A DNA stretch of 64,000 bases from Shimia sp. SK013 (GCF_001292625.1 NZ_LAJH01000009.1:372001-436000), one strand, 5' to 3'. Positions 7,465-16,423 are shown, numbered from the stretch's first letter. Numbers and translations are program-made. The notes: generated by a model from the letters alone, not told the origin.

Positions 7465-9063
7465 TTAGCCCCGTTTCTTCAAATGCCGGAAATCATGCGC
7501 CTCAGCGGTCGGGTCTTCACCTTCCGCAAACATCGCGTGTTTCTGTACCTTCTGTGTGCCGGTCACCGGCACCTCAGGCACAAACCGCAGCCATCCAGGC
7601 GCCTTGTAATAAGCCAACCGCGCAAAACAATGGTCATATAGCGCTTGCGCAGCCGCCCCATCGTCGTTGTGAATACATTGCACACAGGCCATGACCTCTT
7701 CGTCGCGCATGTCATCGTGCACCGCGATCACGGCGACACGTTCCACATTGGGATGTTCCTGCAAACACGCCTCAATCTCGGCAGCGGCAATGTTTTCACC
7801 CGACCGGCGAATGATGTTCTTCTTGCGATCCACAAAACAAATCATATCCGTGTCGTCCATCGTTACCGTATCGCCGGTATGAAACCATCCGCCCTTCCAC
7901 GCCTCCTCGGTCACTTCCGGCAGATTCAAATAGCCGGAAAAGGCGCCCCTGCGCGGGGTCTCCGCACTGTAACGAATGACCATCTCACCAGGCATCCCGC
8001 GCGCAACCTCATTGTCATCGCCATCCACAACCCGCACTTCAAGCCCCGGCATTGGTCGGCCAATTGCACGCGTGTCGATGCTGCGGGGCTCCTCATAATC
8101 ACCTAGGATCCGGCACATCTCTGACATGCCCCAAACCTCAATCAGCGGAAATCCAAACCGTTCTTCAAAGGGGCGATGCAATGTCGGCTCGACACCTGCG
8201 CCAACCGCGAACTGAATTTTATGTTTCTTTTCATATTCATCCGGCTCTCTGTTCATCAGCGCGGGAATGACAATGCCAAGATAGTGCGCAGCCGTCGCAC
8301 CGGTTTCGACAATCTCGCGCCACCACGACCGGGCGCTGAAACGCTCCGGCATGATCTGCGCAGACCCGCTCTCAACGACAGCCAAAAACAACAGGATCGC
8401 CGCGTTGACATGAAACAACGGCAGCGGGCAATAGACCCGCGTCACGCCCGCCTCAAACCGGATCAATCCGCCGCGTCCCGCATACCACTGGCCCATCTCG
8501 ACTTCATATCCGTGGCTCAGGATACAGCCCTTTGGCCGCCCCGTGGTACCGGACGTGTAGATCAGACTGGCTTCTGTTTCGCGGGTGACCGATTGGTCGG
8601 CTTTTGGTGGCGCATAGGCAGCGGTCGGAAACGCCGCTCCATCACCAATCACGACAACCGGCACAGTCAATCCCGCCTCCGCCACGCCGGCATCCATCAA
8701 GTCGCGCAACTCCCGCGTTGAAATCGCCAGCACTGACTGGCTGTCTTGCAGCAAATAGGCGACCTCGGCGGGGCGATAGTCCGGATTGACCGGCACCCAC
8801 GAAATCCCCGACCGCGCCAAGGCCAGCTTCCACACCATCATTTCAGGCCGATTGCCCAGCAAAACCGCGATCCGGTGACCATGCCCATATCCCGCGGACC
8901 TCAAGGCTCCGCACAGCGCATCAACTTGCGCTGCAACCTCGCCGTAGCTCCAGTTTACCCCATCCGGATAATACGCGCGTCCCGCATCAGATGGCACAAC
9001 AAGGAAGTCCTGCGCCGAAAACTCCCGACTGCGGGCGTCAAACAATGCGTCGATCGTTTTCAT
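7465..9063 (-). CDS. AMP-binding acyl-CoA ligase (CaiC/fadD-like)
   Basis: A 532-residue ANL-superfamily ligase that activates a carboxylic acid through an acyl-adenylate and transfers it to CoA. The P-loop is YTSGTTGRPKG, the A5 motif WGMSE, the A7 Asp lies in GWFHTGD, and the hinge is DRKKNIIRRSGENI. The C-terminal domain carries the expected late Lys (TGTQKVQKH). Overall layout resembles crotonobetaine/carnitine-CoA ligase and medium or long-chain fatty acid ligases; the substrate cannot be fixed. The ATG at 9063 (MKTIDALF) is chosen because GGGGAGAGGAAAG lies just upstream, rather than the codon at 9096. No operon partner is evident. Confidence 0.85.
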   Translation of the reverse strand: MKTIDALFDARSREFSAQDFLVVPSDAGRAYYPDGVNWSYGEVAAQVDALCGALRSAGYGHGHRIAVLLGNRPEMMVWKLALARSGISWVPVNPDYRPAEVAYLLQDSQSVLAISTRELRDLMDAGVAEAGLTVPVVVIGDGAAFPTAAYAPPKADQSVTRETEASLIYTSGTTGRPKGCILSHGYEVEMGQWYAGRGGLIRFEAGVTRVYCPLPLFHVNAAILLFLAVVESGSAQIMPERFSARSWWREIVETGATAAHYLGIVIPALMNREPDEYEKKHKIQFAVGAGVEPTLHRPFEERFGFPLIEVWGMSEMCRILGDYEEPRSIDTRAIGRPMPGLEVRVVDGDDNEVARGMPGEMVIRYSAETPRRGAFSGYLNLPEVTEEAWKGGWFHTGDTVTMDDTDMICFVDRKKNIIRRSGENIAAAEIEACLQEHPNVERVAVIAVHDDMRDEEVMACVQCIHNDDGAAAQALYDHCFARLAYYKAPGWLRFVPEVPVTGTQKVQKHAMFAEGEDPTAEAHDFRHLKKRG

Positions 9064-9159
9064 AAAACTTTCCTCTCCCCGAAATTCGCGTAACACTATC
9101 GACGCATCACTACCGCGAAAAGCGCTCTCTTACCCGTAATAGTACGTGGCGGACCATTT

Positions 9160-10572
9160 ATGACTGTTTCGATTTCACTCGTTTTTTTAATTCTTTTAGA
9201 AGGGCTTGCTGTTCTGTTTGCCTTTCGCGCCTTGTCCCAATCACGCACGCCCCAAGGCGCAGTGGCCTGGGTTGTTTTCCTAATTGCAGCGCCCTACATC
9301 GCGGTCTTTGCATACCTGTTTCTTGGCCATTCCAAAGTCAGGGGCTACGTCACGGCCCGACGGGACAGCAAAGAACTCGCCGCTAGGATTGAAGCCACAC
9401 GGCTTGATTTCCCTCCCAAACCCGCCGCCCAGAACGCAGATGCCAAGTTTTTTGAAACCATTGCCGCCAGTCCTGTCATTTCAGGCAACAAGTTCGATTT
9501 GCTGATCGATGGAGATGAAACCTTTGGCGCCATCCATGCGGCAATTGAAGCCGCCGAGAATTACATTTTGGTCCAGTTCTATATTGTACGCGACGACACA
9601 TCCGGACAAGCTCTCGCTGACCGCCTGCTCGCGGCACGTGAACGGGGCGTATCGGTCCGCTTTCTCTATGATTCAGTAGGGTGCAGCCGCCTGACCCGCT
9701 CCTATATCAAACGTTTGACGGATGCCGGCGTTCGCATGTTGGATACCAACGCATTGCGTGGGCCCACCAAACGGTTCCAGGTTAATTTCCGCAACCATCG
9801 CAAGACTTTGGTGGTTGATGGAGACGTAGGTTTTACAGGCGGCCTGAACGTCGGAGAAGAATACATGGGGCTCGACGAAGCCTTCGGCCCATGGCGTGAC
9901 ACCCATTGCCGTATTAAGGGTCCTTTGGTGCAACAACTCCAACTGATCTTCGCAGAAGACTGGCATTGGGCGGCGCAAGAAAGCCTGATCGATGACTTAA
10001 ACTGGGTTATGGATGTTCAACCTGCCGATCAGGACGGGCTGATCCTGGCCGCAGGTCCCGCCGACAAGATGGACACCGGCAGCCTTTACTTCAATGGCTG
10101 TATTACCGCCGCCCAAGAACGGCTGTGGATTGCCTCGCCTTATTTCGTACCAGATGCCGACATCGTCTCGGCATTGCATCTGGCGGCCCTCAAGGGAATC
10201 GACGTACGCATCCTTCTGCCCGCCAAAGCCGACCACTGGATCACATGGCTGGCGGCCTTTGCATTCTTTGATGAGCTGCGCGCATCAGGCGTCTCTTTTT
10301 ACACCTATGAACAAGGTTTCATGCATCAGAAATGCGTGCTTGTGGATGACACAATTGCCTCCGTTGGCACACTCAACCTCGACAATCGGTCCTGTCAGTT
10401 GAATTTTGAACAGACTGCCATTTTGTTTGACACAGTTGCCGCCCGCGACCTTGAAATCATGTTTGAAGACGATTTTTCGCGCAGCCTCAAACTTACAACA
10501 CCGCTGCATCAGCAACCACTGTGGGTGCGGGTCCTGTCACCCGTCGCCCGCCTGTTTGCCCCTGTGCTGTGA
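9160..10572 (+). CDS. cls: Cardiolipin synthase (phospholipase D superfamily)
   Basis: A 470-residue membrane-anchored enzyme that condenses phosphatidylglycerol into cardiolipin. Two N-terminal membrane helices (about residues 3-22 and 36-57) are followed by two PLD catalytic motifs: NHRKTLVVDGDVGFTGG and MHQKCVLVDDTIASVGTLNL, each with the HxK(x)4D triad. This architecture and length match bacterial ClsA. The gene converges on the YihY-family gene and the two coding sequences overlap by 36 bases at their 3' ends (10537-10572), leaving no room for a terminator between them. Confidence 0.93.
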   Translation: MTVSISLVFLILLEGLAVLFAFRALSQSRTPQGAVAWVVFLIAAPYIAVFAYLFLGHSKVRGYVTARRDSKELAARIEATRLDFPPKPAAQNADAKFFETIAASPVISGNKFDLLIDGDETFGAIHAAIEAAENYILVQFYIVRDDTSGQALADRLLAARERGVSVRFLYDSVGCSRLTRSYIKRLTDAGVRMLDTNALRGPTKRFQVNFRNHRKTLVVDGDVGFTGGLNVGEEYMGLDEAFGPWRDTHCRIKGPLVQQLQLIFAEDWHWAAQESLIDDLNWVMDVQPADQDGLILAAGPADKMDTGSLYFNGCITAAQERLWIASPYFVPDADIVSALHLAALKGIDVRILLPAKADHWITWLAAFAFFDELRASGVSFYTYEQGFMHQKCVLVDDTIASVGTLNLDNRSCQLNFEQTAILFDTVAARDLEIMFEDDFSRSLKLTTPLHQQPLWVRVLSPVARLFAPVL

Positions 10573-11400
10573 CGTCTCATCAGCGTGGCGACGCACCATT
10601 AAGCGGCCGTTAAACTCGGCGCCCAACACAAAGATCGCGCTCATCACATACAGAAAAACCAATACCGACATTATCCCAGCCAATCCGGCATAGGTCACGG
10701 AATAGGTTGAAAAGTTGCTGATGTAGAATGCAAATCCCTTAGACGCGCCACTCCACAACAAAACCGTCAGAACAACACCCGGTGCCACATCCCGAAAGCG
10801 ATGTTTCACACCCGGTAGCCAGCGATGGCAGGCATAAAGAAAGAAGAGTAAGAGACCAATGGTGAGCGCACTCCGAAACTGATCGTTGCTCAAAATCGAC
10901 TGGGTCAACCAAGGCACCACGTCCTCAAAATACAGCAAGACCAATGGAATCCCCACGCTCAGCATGCCCGTCGACAGGATCAAAACTGTGCCAACCACCA
11001 CAAACAACAGCGCCAAGAGGCGCACGCGCCAGAATGGTCGCGGATCGGTGTCGCGATAGGCTTCGGTGACCACAACACGCACCGCATCAACGCCATTGGT
11101 GGCAAACACGATCGACAGCAGGGCGCCAAACGTCAAAGACCCCGCCCCTGATTGCAAAACGGCACGCAATTCCCGTTCGATTGGGCTGACGATTTCCGGC
11201 GGCCAATACCCAAGCACAAAATCGATCAAAAGGTCCACATCCGCAGCGCGACTGAACACTGCCGCCAACGACAGGGCAAAAATGCAAAACGGGAACAAGG
11301 CAAACATGAACGACAGCGCCAAATGCGAACTGCGTACAAACCCGCCTTTGCGTTGAAACTCGCTAAACGCTTCAGCCAGCACCTGAAAAAAGAACCGCAT
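10537..11400 (-). CDS. YihY/virulence factor BrkB family inner-membrane protein
   Basis: A 287-residue polytopic membrane protein of the YihY/BrkB family (PF03631), which is not RNase BN as once annotated. Hydrophobic segments fall around residues 32-50, 95-110, 130-160, 180-200, 210-230 and 240-265. The conserved features are SHLALSFMFALFPF near the first segment and FYISNFSTYSVTYAGLAGIM in the fifth. The start at 11400 (MRFFFQVL) is supported by AGGGG six bases upstream; the in-frame codon at 11445 has none. Its last 36 bases lie antisense to the end of cls. A transport or membrane-organisation role is likely, but the substrate is unknown. Confidence 0.85.
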   Translation of the reverse strand: MRFFFQVLAEAFSEFQRKGGFVRSSHLALSFMFALFPFCIFALSLAAVFSRAADVDLLIDFVLGYWPPEIVSPIERELRAVLQSGAGSLTFGALLSIVFATNGVDAVRVVVTEAYRDTDPRPFWRVRLLALLFVVVGTVLILSTGMLSVGIPLVLLYFEDVVPWLTQSILSNDQFRSALTIGLLLFFLYACHRWLPGVKHRFRDVAPGVVLTVLLWSGASKGFAFYISNFSTYSVTYAGLAGIMSVLVFLYVMSAIFVLGAEFNGRLMVRRHADETSQHRGKQAGDG

Positions 11401-11706
11401 ATTTGCCCCTGAAAATTTGAACTGATTAGGCGGCAGCCAGTCCAAGAGGTCAACCCGCCGCTACATGAAAGACCAAAGCCGGATTGAATGGAGTATCGGT
11501 CAAACGTAGGCGGCGATTTTTGTCGCCTGAATCCCAATTTTTTAGGCGATTTATTGCCTCTTTGTCATTTTCCTCGCGAACTTTTGCCGTTTGGCAGAAA
11601 TACACAAACAAACGTGAAAAACTCTCAATTGAATCGACGTATCAAACCCTATTTGAAGATCATGCAAGGACGCATTGCTGTCCTTTGCCAAGGTTGATCA
11701 GGGTCG

Positions 11707-11728
11707 TCCCTCCCTCCCTCCCTCCCCC
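11707..11728. repeat. (TCCC)5 tandem; G-quadruplex motif on the minus strand
   Basis: Five consecutive TCCC units followed by CC. The minus strand therefore reads GGG runs separated by single A bases, a canonical short-loop G-quadruplex motif. As plus-strand RNA it is a repeated anti-Shine-Dalgarno-like CCUCCC sequence. Confidence 0.85.
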
Positions 11729-11817
11729 TAGGGCGGCTCTGATCTCCGCACCCGTTAGCCTTGGCGGACTTGCGGATCCAGACAGACCTGTCTGATCACT
11801 CACGGAAATCAAGGCTG

Positions 11818-11848
11818 GCGCCGACCTCACGGGTCGGCGCTTTCGTTT
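11818..11848 (+). terminator. Rho-independent terminator in the 11.4-11.9 kb leader or sRNA region
   Basis: A perfect 9-bp GC-rich stem (11818-11826 with 11832-11840) and a TCACG loop, followed by TTTCGTTT. It lies 52 bases before the start of the gene at 11900, so it either ends an upstream small transcript or attenuates that gene. Confidence 0.75.
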
Positions 11849-11899
11849 CCCGCTCCGTTAAGCCGGAGCAGATCTACTCAACTCGACAGGACAATAGAA

Positions 11900-12628
11900 A
11901 TGACCGTCCTTGCCCATTCGCCCGCTGAGGCTTCGGTAATTATCGCAGAAACGCGACACGCTATCTTAAGTCACCCAGTTCAATCCTCAAAACCGGGCAA
12001 CGCACCAGTGGTACTCATCATGCCACTCACGGCCAGCGAGCGCGCGCGCGACTTTGCGGGAGAAGAAAAAATCTATGCCGCCCTTGCCGCCGCGTCTCAT
12101 CCGGTGGCCAAAGTGGCTTGGCGCCGCCTTTGGAATCCGAACGGCAAAGAGCGGTTTGCCCCGCGCGTCAACGATTTGTCCGAGATGATCTCGACCATGG
12201 GAGCGCAAACCGCTCCGTTGCACATCGCAGCTATCGGAAATGGAACGATGGTGGCCCTGAAATGGCTGTCCTCCTTGACAAAACCCACTGCAAAAATCGC
12301 GCCCCACATCCAAAGCCTGACGTTGATATCACCGGAATTGCAAATCTTTGGCCGCCAGCCGCGAACATCGCTGCGCGACGCGCCGCACGCCTGCTGTGTT
12401 GTGGCCGACGCATCGTCGGATTGGAGCCAAACAGAGTTGATCGCAACAAAGCTGCCCTCCCCACCAGAGTTCGCACTGGCCGAGGACCAGCTGCGGTTTA
12501 AACTCAGCTTTGCTGACCGTGACGCGGACGCAGATATTTTTGAAGGTGCCACGACCTTCGAAGGCGACTGGCGGTTGAGTTGGGCCGACTGGTTGAACAG
12601 CGTTGCCAAAGAGCCAACCGTCGCCTGA
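11900..12628 (+). CDS. Hypothetical protein, possibly alpha/beta-hydrolase-like
   Basis: A 242-residue protein I do not recognise. AGGA eight bases before the ATG supports the start. The pattern of strands (PVVLIMPLT near 33-41, PLHIAAIGNGTMVALKWL near 104-121, IQSLTLISPEL near 136-146) resembles an alpha/beta-hydrolase core, with GNG in place of a GxSxG nucleophile elbow, so it is probably not an active serine hydrolase. There is no signal peptide, no membrane segment and no recognisable metal-binding cluster. It is monocistronic, preceded by the structured region at 11.4-11.9 kb, and converges on the P450 gene. Confidence 0.65.
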   Translation: MTVLAHSPAEASVIIAETRHAILSHPVQSSKPGNAPVVLIMPLTASERARDFAGEEKIYAALAAASHPVAKVAWRRLWNPNGKERFAPRVNDLSEMISTMGAQTAPLHIAAIGNGTMVALKWLSSLTKPTAKIAPHIQSLTLISPELQIFGRQPRTSLRDAPHACCVVADASSDWSQTELIATKLPSPPEFALAEDQLRFKLSFADRDADADIFEGATTFEGDWRLSWADWLNSVAKEPTVA

Positions 12629-12659
12629 CTGTCACGACCTCAGTGTTCGCACACACACA

Positions 12660-14021
12660 TTATCGCCGTTGAAGTCGCAGCTTGATGCCATCTTTGGACC
12701 GCACCGTCAGATGCGCGACTGGCACCGGTTCCGGCCCAACCGGTTGAACCTTGAAACGTTTCAGGATCAGCGACAGGATCAACGGCCCCTCAACCATGGC
12801 AAATCCGGCGCCCGTGCAGACGCGCGCGCCGGTCGAAAACGGAATATACGCCTCCCGCGCACATACCTTGCCGTTCTCCGTCTCCCATCGTGCCGGATCA
12901 AACCCGTCGGGATTGTCCCATAGCCGCTCGTGGCGATGCAGATGCCATGGCGACACAACCACCTGCGACCCTTTAGGAACCGCTCTTTCCCGAAAGGTCT
13001 GCGGACACCCCGCTTGCCGCACCATCATCGGAACCGGCGGATACAGCCGCAATGTTTCGCGAAACACGTCGCGACTGATACGCAGCCGCGACACATCAGA
13101 GAATTCCCCTCCAAAATCCTGAGCTTCTGACGCAACTTTTTCCTGCCACTCTGGATGTGTCGCCATCAGATACAGCGCCCACGCCAACGCGCTGGCACTG
13201 GTCTCATGTCCGGCGAGAAAAAATATCGCCACCTGGTCAATCATTTCATCCGTATCGAACCGATTTCCAGTCACAGGGTCTTCGGTTGTCATTATCTTCG
13301 TGGCGAGGTCGTCCGGCGCGGTGCCCGCTTCAATCGCCTTCATGCGGTCTTCGGTCAACTGCCGGATCAAATGATTGATCATCTTTGCGGATTGTTTGGT
13401 GTCCCGCTTGAAAAACCTCGGAAACCACTTTGGAATTGGCACAAAAGCAGCAATGTTCACAATGGGTTGGCTGCGTTGGTAGATTTTGAATTGGTCAAAG
13501 ACACGGCGGGCAACGTGATGCTCGATCGGAATAGAAAACAACGTGCGAAAAATCACATCCGCCGCCGCATGAGACGTCTCTTCCTCAATCTCCACCACGT
13601 CGCCCGCCCGCTCGCCCAACCGCGCCACAGCAGCCTCAGCCGCCGCCAACATCGCCGGATAGGTGTCTCTCAACCGTCCACCTTCAAATGCTGGATCAAT
13701 GATGCGCCGTTGCCGCTTCCACACCTCGCCGTTGCTGACAAACACCGAATTTCCCAACAGCGGACGCAAACCTTCGGTCACCCGTTCGGACTTTGGAAAC
13801 TCCTCCGGCCGATCCTTTAAAACCGTCTTCACCAAATCCGGCTGATTGATCATGAACGAGCGGAAAAATGGTGTCTTGAACTCAGCCATCCATGCCCGAT
13901 AAAGCCGCTGAGGTTGCGCCGACAGAATGTCTTTGCGAAACAGCGTTACATATTGACGAAGCGACACTCTATCCGGCCTCGCCGGCGGCTTCGGAGGGTG
14001 CTTTTGCCCGCTCTCGCTCAT
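12660..14021 (-). CDS. Cytochrome P450
   Basis: A 453-residue P450 monooxygenase. The I-helix motif is FLAGHETSA, the K-helix ExxR is ETLR, the meander region has FDPARW, and the heme-thiolate loop reads FSTGARVCTGAGFA with the axial Cys. No N-terminal membrane anchor is visible, so it is probably soluble or peripheral. Layout and length resemble bacterial P450s of the CYP4-like/CYP102-heme-domain type; substrate is unknown and no ferredoxin or reductase gene is nearby. Its start overlaps the end of the upstream hydrolase gene by four bases (ATGA), and GGTGG precedes the ATG, so the two are translationally coupled. Confidence 0.92.
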   Translation of the reverse strand: MSESGQKHPPKPPARPDRVSLRQYVTLFRKDILSAQPQRLYRAWMAEFKTPFFRSFMINQPDLVKTVLKDRPEEFPKSERVTEGLRPLLGNSVFVSNGEVWKRQRRIIDPAFEGGRLRDTYPAMLAAAEAAVARLGERAGDVVEIEEETSHAAADVIFRTLFSIPIEHHVARRVFDQFKIYQRSQPIVNIAAFVPIPKWFPRFFKRDTKQSAKMINHLIRQLTEDRMKAIEAGTAPDDLATKIMTTEDPVTGNRFDTDEMIDQVAIFFLAGHETSASALAWALYLMATHPEWQEKVASEAQDFGGEFSDVSRLRISRDVFRETLRLYPPVPMMVRQAGCPQTFRERAVPKGSQVVVSPWHLHRHERLWDNPDGFDPARWETENGKVCAREAYIPFSTGARVCTGAGFAMVEGPLILSLILKRFKVQPVGPEPVPVAHLTVRSKDGIKLRLQRR

Positions 14022-15235
14022 GGTTCCACCTGCGAAAATTTGTTCACCGGATGCTCAATGCGCGACTTTGACGGGCCACGACCCTCATACCGCTCAGCCA
14101 ACGTTTTTGGGCCTGCGGTGATGCTGAAATAATCATAATCTCCGGGTCGGTCAAACGCGCACATATATTGAAAATGCAGCCGGAAAAAACGCCACCGCAA
14201 CTCCGCCCAACGCGCCTCTGATAAGGTCTGCGTGAAAGCTGCTGAGACCACCAACGGCCAGCGTTTGCCAGTTTCGGGCGCAACACCACTGACGCTGACC
14301 GGATCACACAGCGCAAAGGCACACCCGTCGCCCGGCGCAGTCACATCCACCCAAGTCAGTTCATCTCGTTGACACAGAAACGCGAGATCGCGGCGCAAAC
14401 GATGGGCTTTAGGCAAAAACGACACCATCGGCACCACTTGACCCAGCGACAGAAACCCCAATGACGGCCCGCCTGACGATACCCGTCCGTCGCGGATCAA
14501 ATCAGCCAGAATGGACACCGCCAAATGCGCACCACTGGAATGACCAACCACCAGCACCTCGTCTACGTCGTCTTCTAACGCCGCCGCAATCCTGTCCGTA
14601 AATTCAGCCATGCGCGCGGCAAGCTCTGGGGGATCTTCGCCCTTTGATTGGGCTGAATAAGCGTAGTCATGCATCAAGTAGTAGGCGAAGAATTTGCCGT
14701 CTTTTTTTCGGAACCAATTCAAAATCGGCGGGACCACCGCCAATCCAGCCAGGCCGACCCAGTCAGGCAACCAAATTCCGATAAGCGCACCAATACCCCA
14801 CGCCACCAACAAGGCCACACCGAGCTGAACCAACAGGAATAACACCGGATAAAGCGCAGCAATCACAGGGCCTTTTCGCAACTTCATCAACCGCCACAAC
14901 GCGCCGGACCCGATATAGGTTACCGCCGTCCGGATCAGTTGCCCGTAGGTGCCAAGTATCCCCTGATCCATACTGTCGCGCACGATGTCAGACCACACCA
15001 GCACTTCAAAATCTGAGTGAACCTGCGCGTCCTCGATGATTGCGGCCACGTGCCACCCATATGGACCGTCGCCCGCCACCTTGGCGGACAAGGCGACGTC
15101 ATAGCCGGAAATCTCCGCCTGTGAAGCGCCTTCCTTACGATAGAGTTCGCGATATCGCCGCGGGTGGATCGGGTCATATCCCGGGATGTAAAACACCCGA
15201 CGCTTTCGCACCGCACTGTGGCTGCTCTTGCCCAT
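14018..15235 (-). CDS. Membrane-associated alpha/beta-hydrolase-like protein coupled to P450
   Basis: A 405-residue protein with an unusual layout. The N-terminal part starts VFYIPGYDPIHPRRYRELYRKEG, resembling the first strand of an alpha/beta hydrolase. Two hydrophobic segments follow (about 125-147 and 150-172). The second half has LVVGHSSGAHLAV, a GxSxG nucleophile elbow with Ser at about position 231, then VSFLPKAHRL and a possible acid/His pair further on. It therefore looks like a serine hydrolase with a membrane hairpin inserted in the fold. AGGAG lies about ten bases before the ATG. The four-base overlap with the P450 gene suggests they act on the same lipid-like or terpenoid compound; that is inference. 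Confidence 0.7.
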   Translation of the reverse strand: MGKSSHSAVRKRRVFYIPGYDPIHPRRYRELYRKEGASQAEISGYDVALSAKVAGDGPYGWHVAAIIEDAQVHSDFEVLVWSDIVRDSMDQGILGTYGQLIRTAVTYIGSGALWRLMKLRKGPVIAALYPVLFLLVQLGVALLVAWGIGALIGIWLPDWVGLAGLAVVPPILNWFRKKDGKFFAYYLMHDYAYSAQSKGEDPPELAARMAEFTDRIAAALEDDVDEVLVVGHSSGAHLAVSILADLIRDGRVSSGGPSLGFLSLGQVVPMVSFLPKAHRLRRDLAFLCQRDELTWVDVTAPGDGCAFALCDPVSVSGVAPETGKRWPLVVSAAFTQTLSEARWAELRWRFFRLHFQYMCAFDRPGDYDYFSITAGPKTLAERYEGRGPSKSRIEHPVNKFSQVEP

Positions 15236-15291
15236 ATCTCGCTCTGTCTCCTTGGCGAGACCCTAACCCGCCAATCCGACAAAATTAAGCC

Positions 15292-16044
15292 CTATCCCAC
15301 GGTTGCCAGCGCCGGAAAGGTCTCCAAAAGCCAATATGAAAAACTGGAGAAGCCACCGGTCAGCATCAACAGGCCAATGGTCCACAATAGCAGGCCCATA
15401 ATTTTCTCAACCTGCTCCATATGGCGCTTCATCCAGGTCATAAACCCGCTCAAGCGGTGCATAAAGGCCGCCACAAGAATGAAAGGCACGCCAAGGCCAA
15501 TCGCATAGACTCCCAACAGAATTGTGCCACGCGCCAGATTGCCTTCGCTCGCGGCCATCGACAGCACCGCGCCCAGGATCGGGCCGATGCAGGGGGTCCA
15601 TCCAAACGCAAACGCCAATCCCAAAAGATAAGCACCAAACGCATCCCCACCGCGATCGCCGGCGTCGACGCGGGCCTCCTTCAACAGAAACGGGATACGG
15701 ATAGCCCCAACAAAATGCGCCCCAAAAAGCATCACCAATAGACCCGCGACCGTGTTGAATACCTGTTGGTTTTGCAAAAAGAACGCACCGAATACCGACG
15801 CGGTGAATCCCAAGAACAGAAACACCGTGGACAGGCCAAGCACAAAAAACAAAGCCGTCAACGTTGCTTTGCGCGACGCAGCTTTCTCTTCGTGCAACTC
15901 GCTAACGCTCACCCCGCTCATATACGCCAGATATGGCGGCACAATCGGCAGAACGCAGGGGCTAAGAAATGAGATCACGCCAGCAAACAGCGCGACCAAC
16001 ATGGCGGGCAACAGGCCCGCATCTATGACGTCGATTCCAAACAT
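15292..16044 (-). CDS. ccdA: Cytochrome c biogenesis protein CcdA (DsbD transmembrane family)
   Basis: A 250-residue inner-membrane thiol-disulfide carrier that passes electrons from cytoplasmic thioredoxin to periplasmic partners, chiefly for c-type cytochrome maturation. Six hydrophobic segments are apparent. The two redox cysteines sit in conserved proline-rich contexts: LSPCVLPIVPPYL (about residue 30) and GWTPCIGPILGA in the fourth segment. The length is typical of single-domain CcdA rather than three-domain DsbD. It is monocistronic, diverging from tusA across a 92-base gap. Confidence 0.9.
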   Translation of the reverse strand: MFGIDVIDAGLLPAMLVALFAGVISFLSPCVLPIVPPYLAYMSGVSVSELHEEKAASRKATLTALFFVLGLSTVFLFLGFTASVFGAFFLQNQQVFNTVAGLLVMLFGAHFVGAIRIPFLLKEARVDAGDRGGDAFGAYLLGLAFAFGWTPCIGPILGAVLSMAASEGNLARGTILLGVYAIGLGVPFILVAAFMHRLSGFMTWMKRHMEQVEKIMGLLLWTIGLLMLTGGFSSFSYWLLETFPALATVG

Positions 16045-16136
16045 GTCTCAGCCTTACCCCATCGCTTTGCCAACGTCACGCCAAGCAAAGTCACAACTCT
16101 GTGGACAGTAATCCGCAGCCCGCCTAAGTAAATGAC

Positions 16137-16358
16137 ATGGATCACGAAATCGACGCCATCGGCTTGCTGTGCCCCCTGCCCGTTCTGCGCCTACGTAAGC
16201 GCATGATGCCGCTTGCCAGTGGCACAAGAATTCGCCTGCTCGCGGATGATCCCGCCGCCATTGTTGACGTGCCGCATTTCTGCAACGAGGCGGGGCATGA
16301 AATGCAAGGCATGACCGAAAACTCCGGAACTCTGGAATTTGTCATCGTCAAAGGCTGA
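16137..16358 (+). CDS. TusA-family sulfurtransferase
   Basis: A 73-residue sulfur carrier of the TusA/SirA fold. The conserved AIGLLCPLPVLRLRKRM block contains the persulfide-forming Cys of the CPxP motif at residue 12. A C-terminal strand (TLEFVIVKG) completes the small two-layer fold. Proteins of this family relay sulfur for tRNA thiolation, molybdenum cofactor or other sulfur trafficking; which partner applies cannot be read from context, since it lies between divergent ccdA and convergent rne. It ends at a strong bidirectional terminator. Confidence 0.88.
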   Translation: MDHEIDAIGLLCPLPVLRLRKRMMPLASGTRIRLLADDPAAIVDVPHFCNEAGHEMQGMTENSGTLEFVIVKG

Positions 16359-16374
16359 CACAGACCGCCAAAAC

Positions 16375-16405
16375 AAAAACGCCGGGCAAATCGCCCGGCG
16401 TTTTT
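16375..16405 (+). terminator. Bidirectional rho-independent terminator between tusA and rne
   Basis: A stem of 7 GC-rich pairs (16381-16387 with 16393-16399), extended by one G-C and several A-T pairs outward, and an AAATC loop. A-rich sequence lies on the left and TTTTTT on the right, so both strands show a stem followed by a U-run. It terminates tusA rightward and rne leftward. Confidence 0.92.
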
Positions 16406-16423
16406 TAGTGTATCAATAATCGC

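Larger units (their letters stand above)
11401..11899. other. Long intergenic region with hairpins, a TCCC tandem repeat and a terminator-like stem
   Basis: About 500 bases without a convincing protein gene. From left to right on the plus strand it holds two hairpins with T-rich loops or tails (about 11508-11528 and 11543-11558), a five-fold TCCC tandem (11707-11726), a strong rho-independent terminator (11818-11848), and a small hairpin GCTCCG/CGGAGC (11852-11869) just before the ribosome-binding site of the next gene. The order fits either a small RNA ending at the terminator or an attenuated leader for the gene at 11900. I match it to no known RNA family. Confidence 0.5.
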
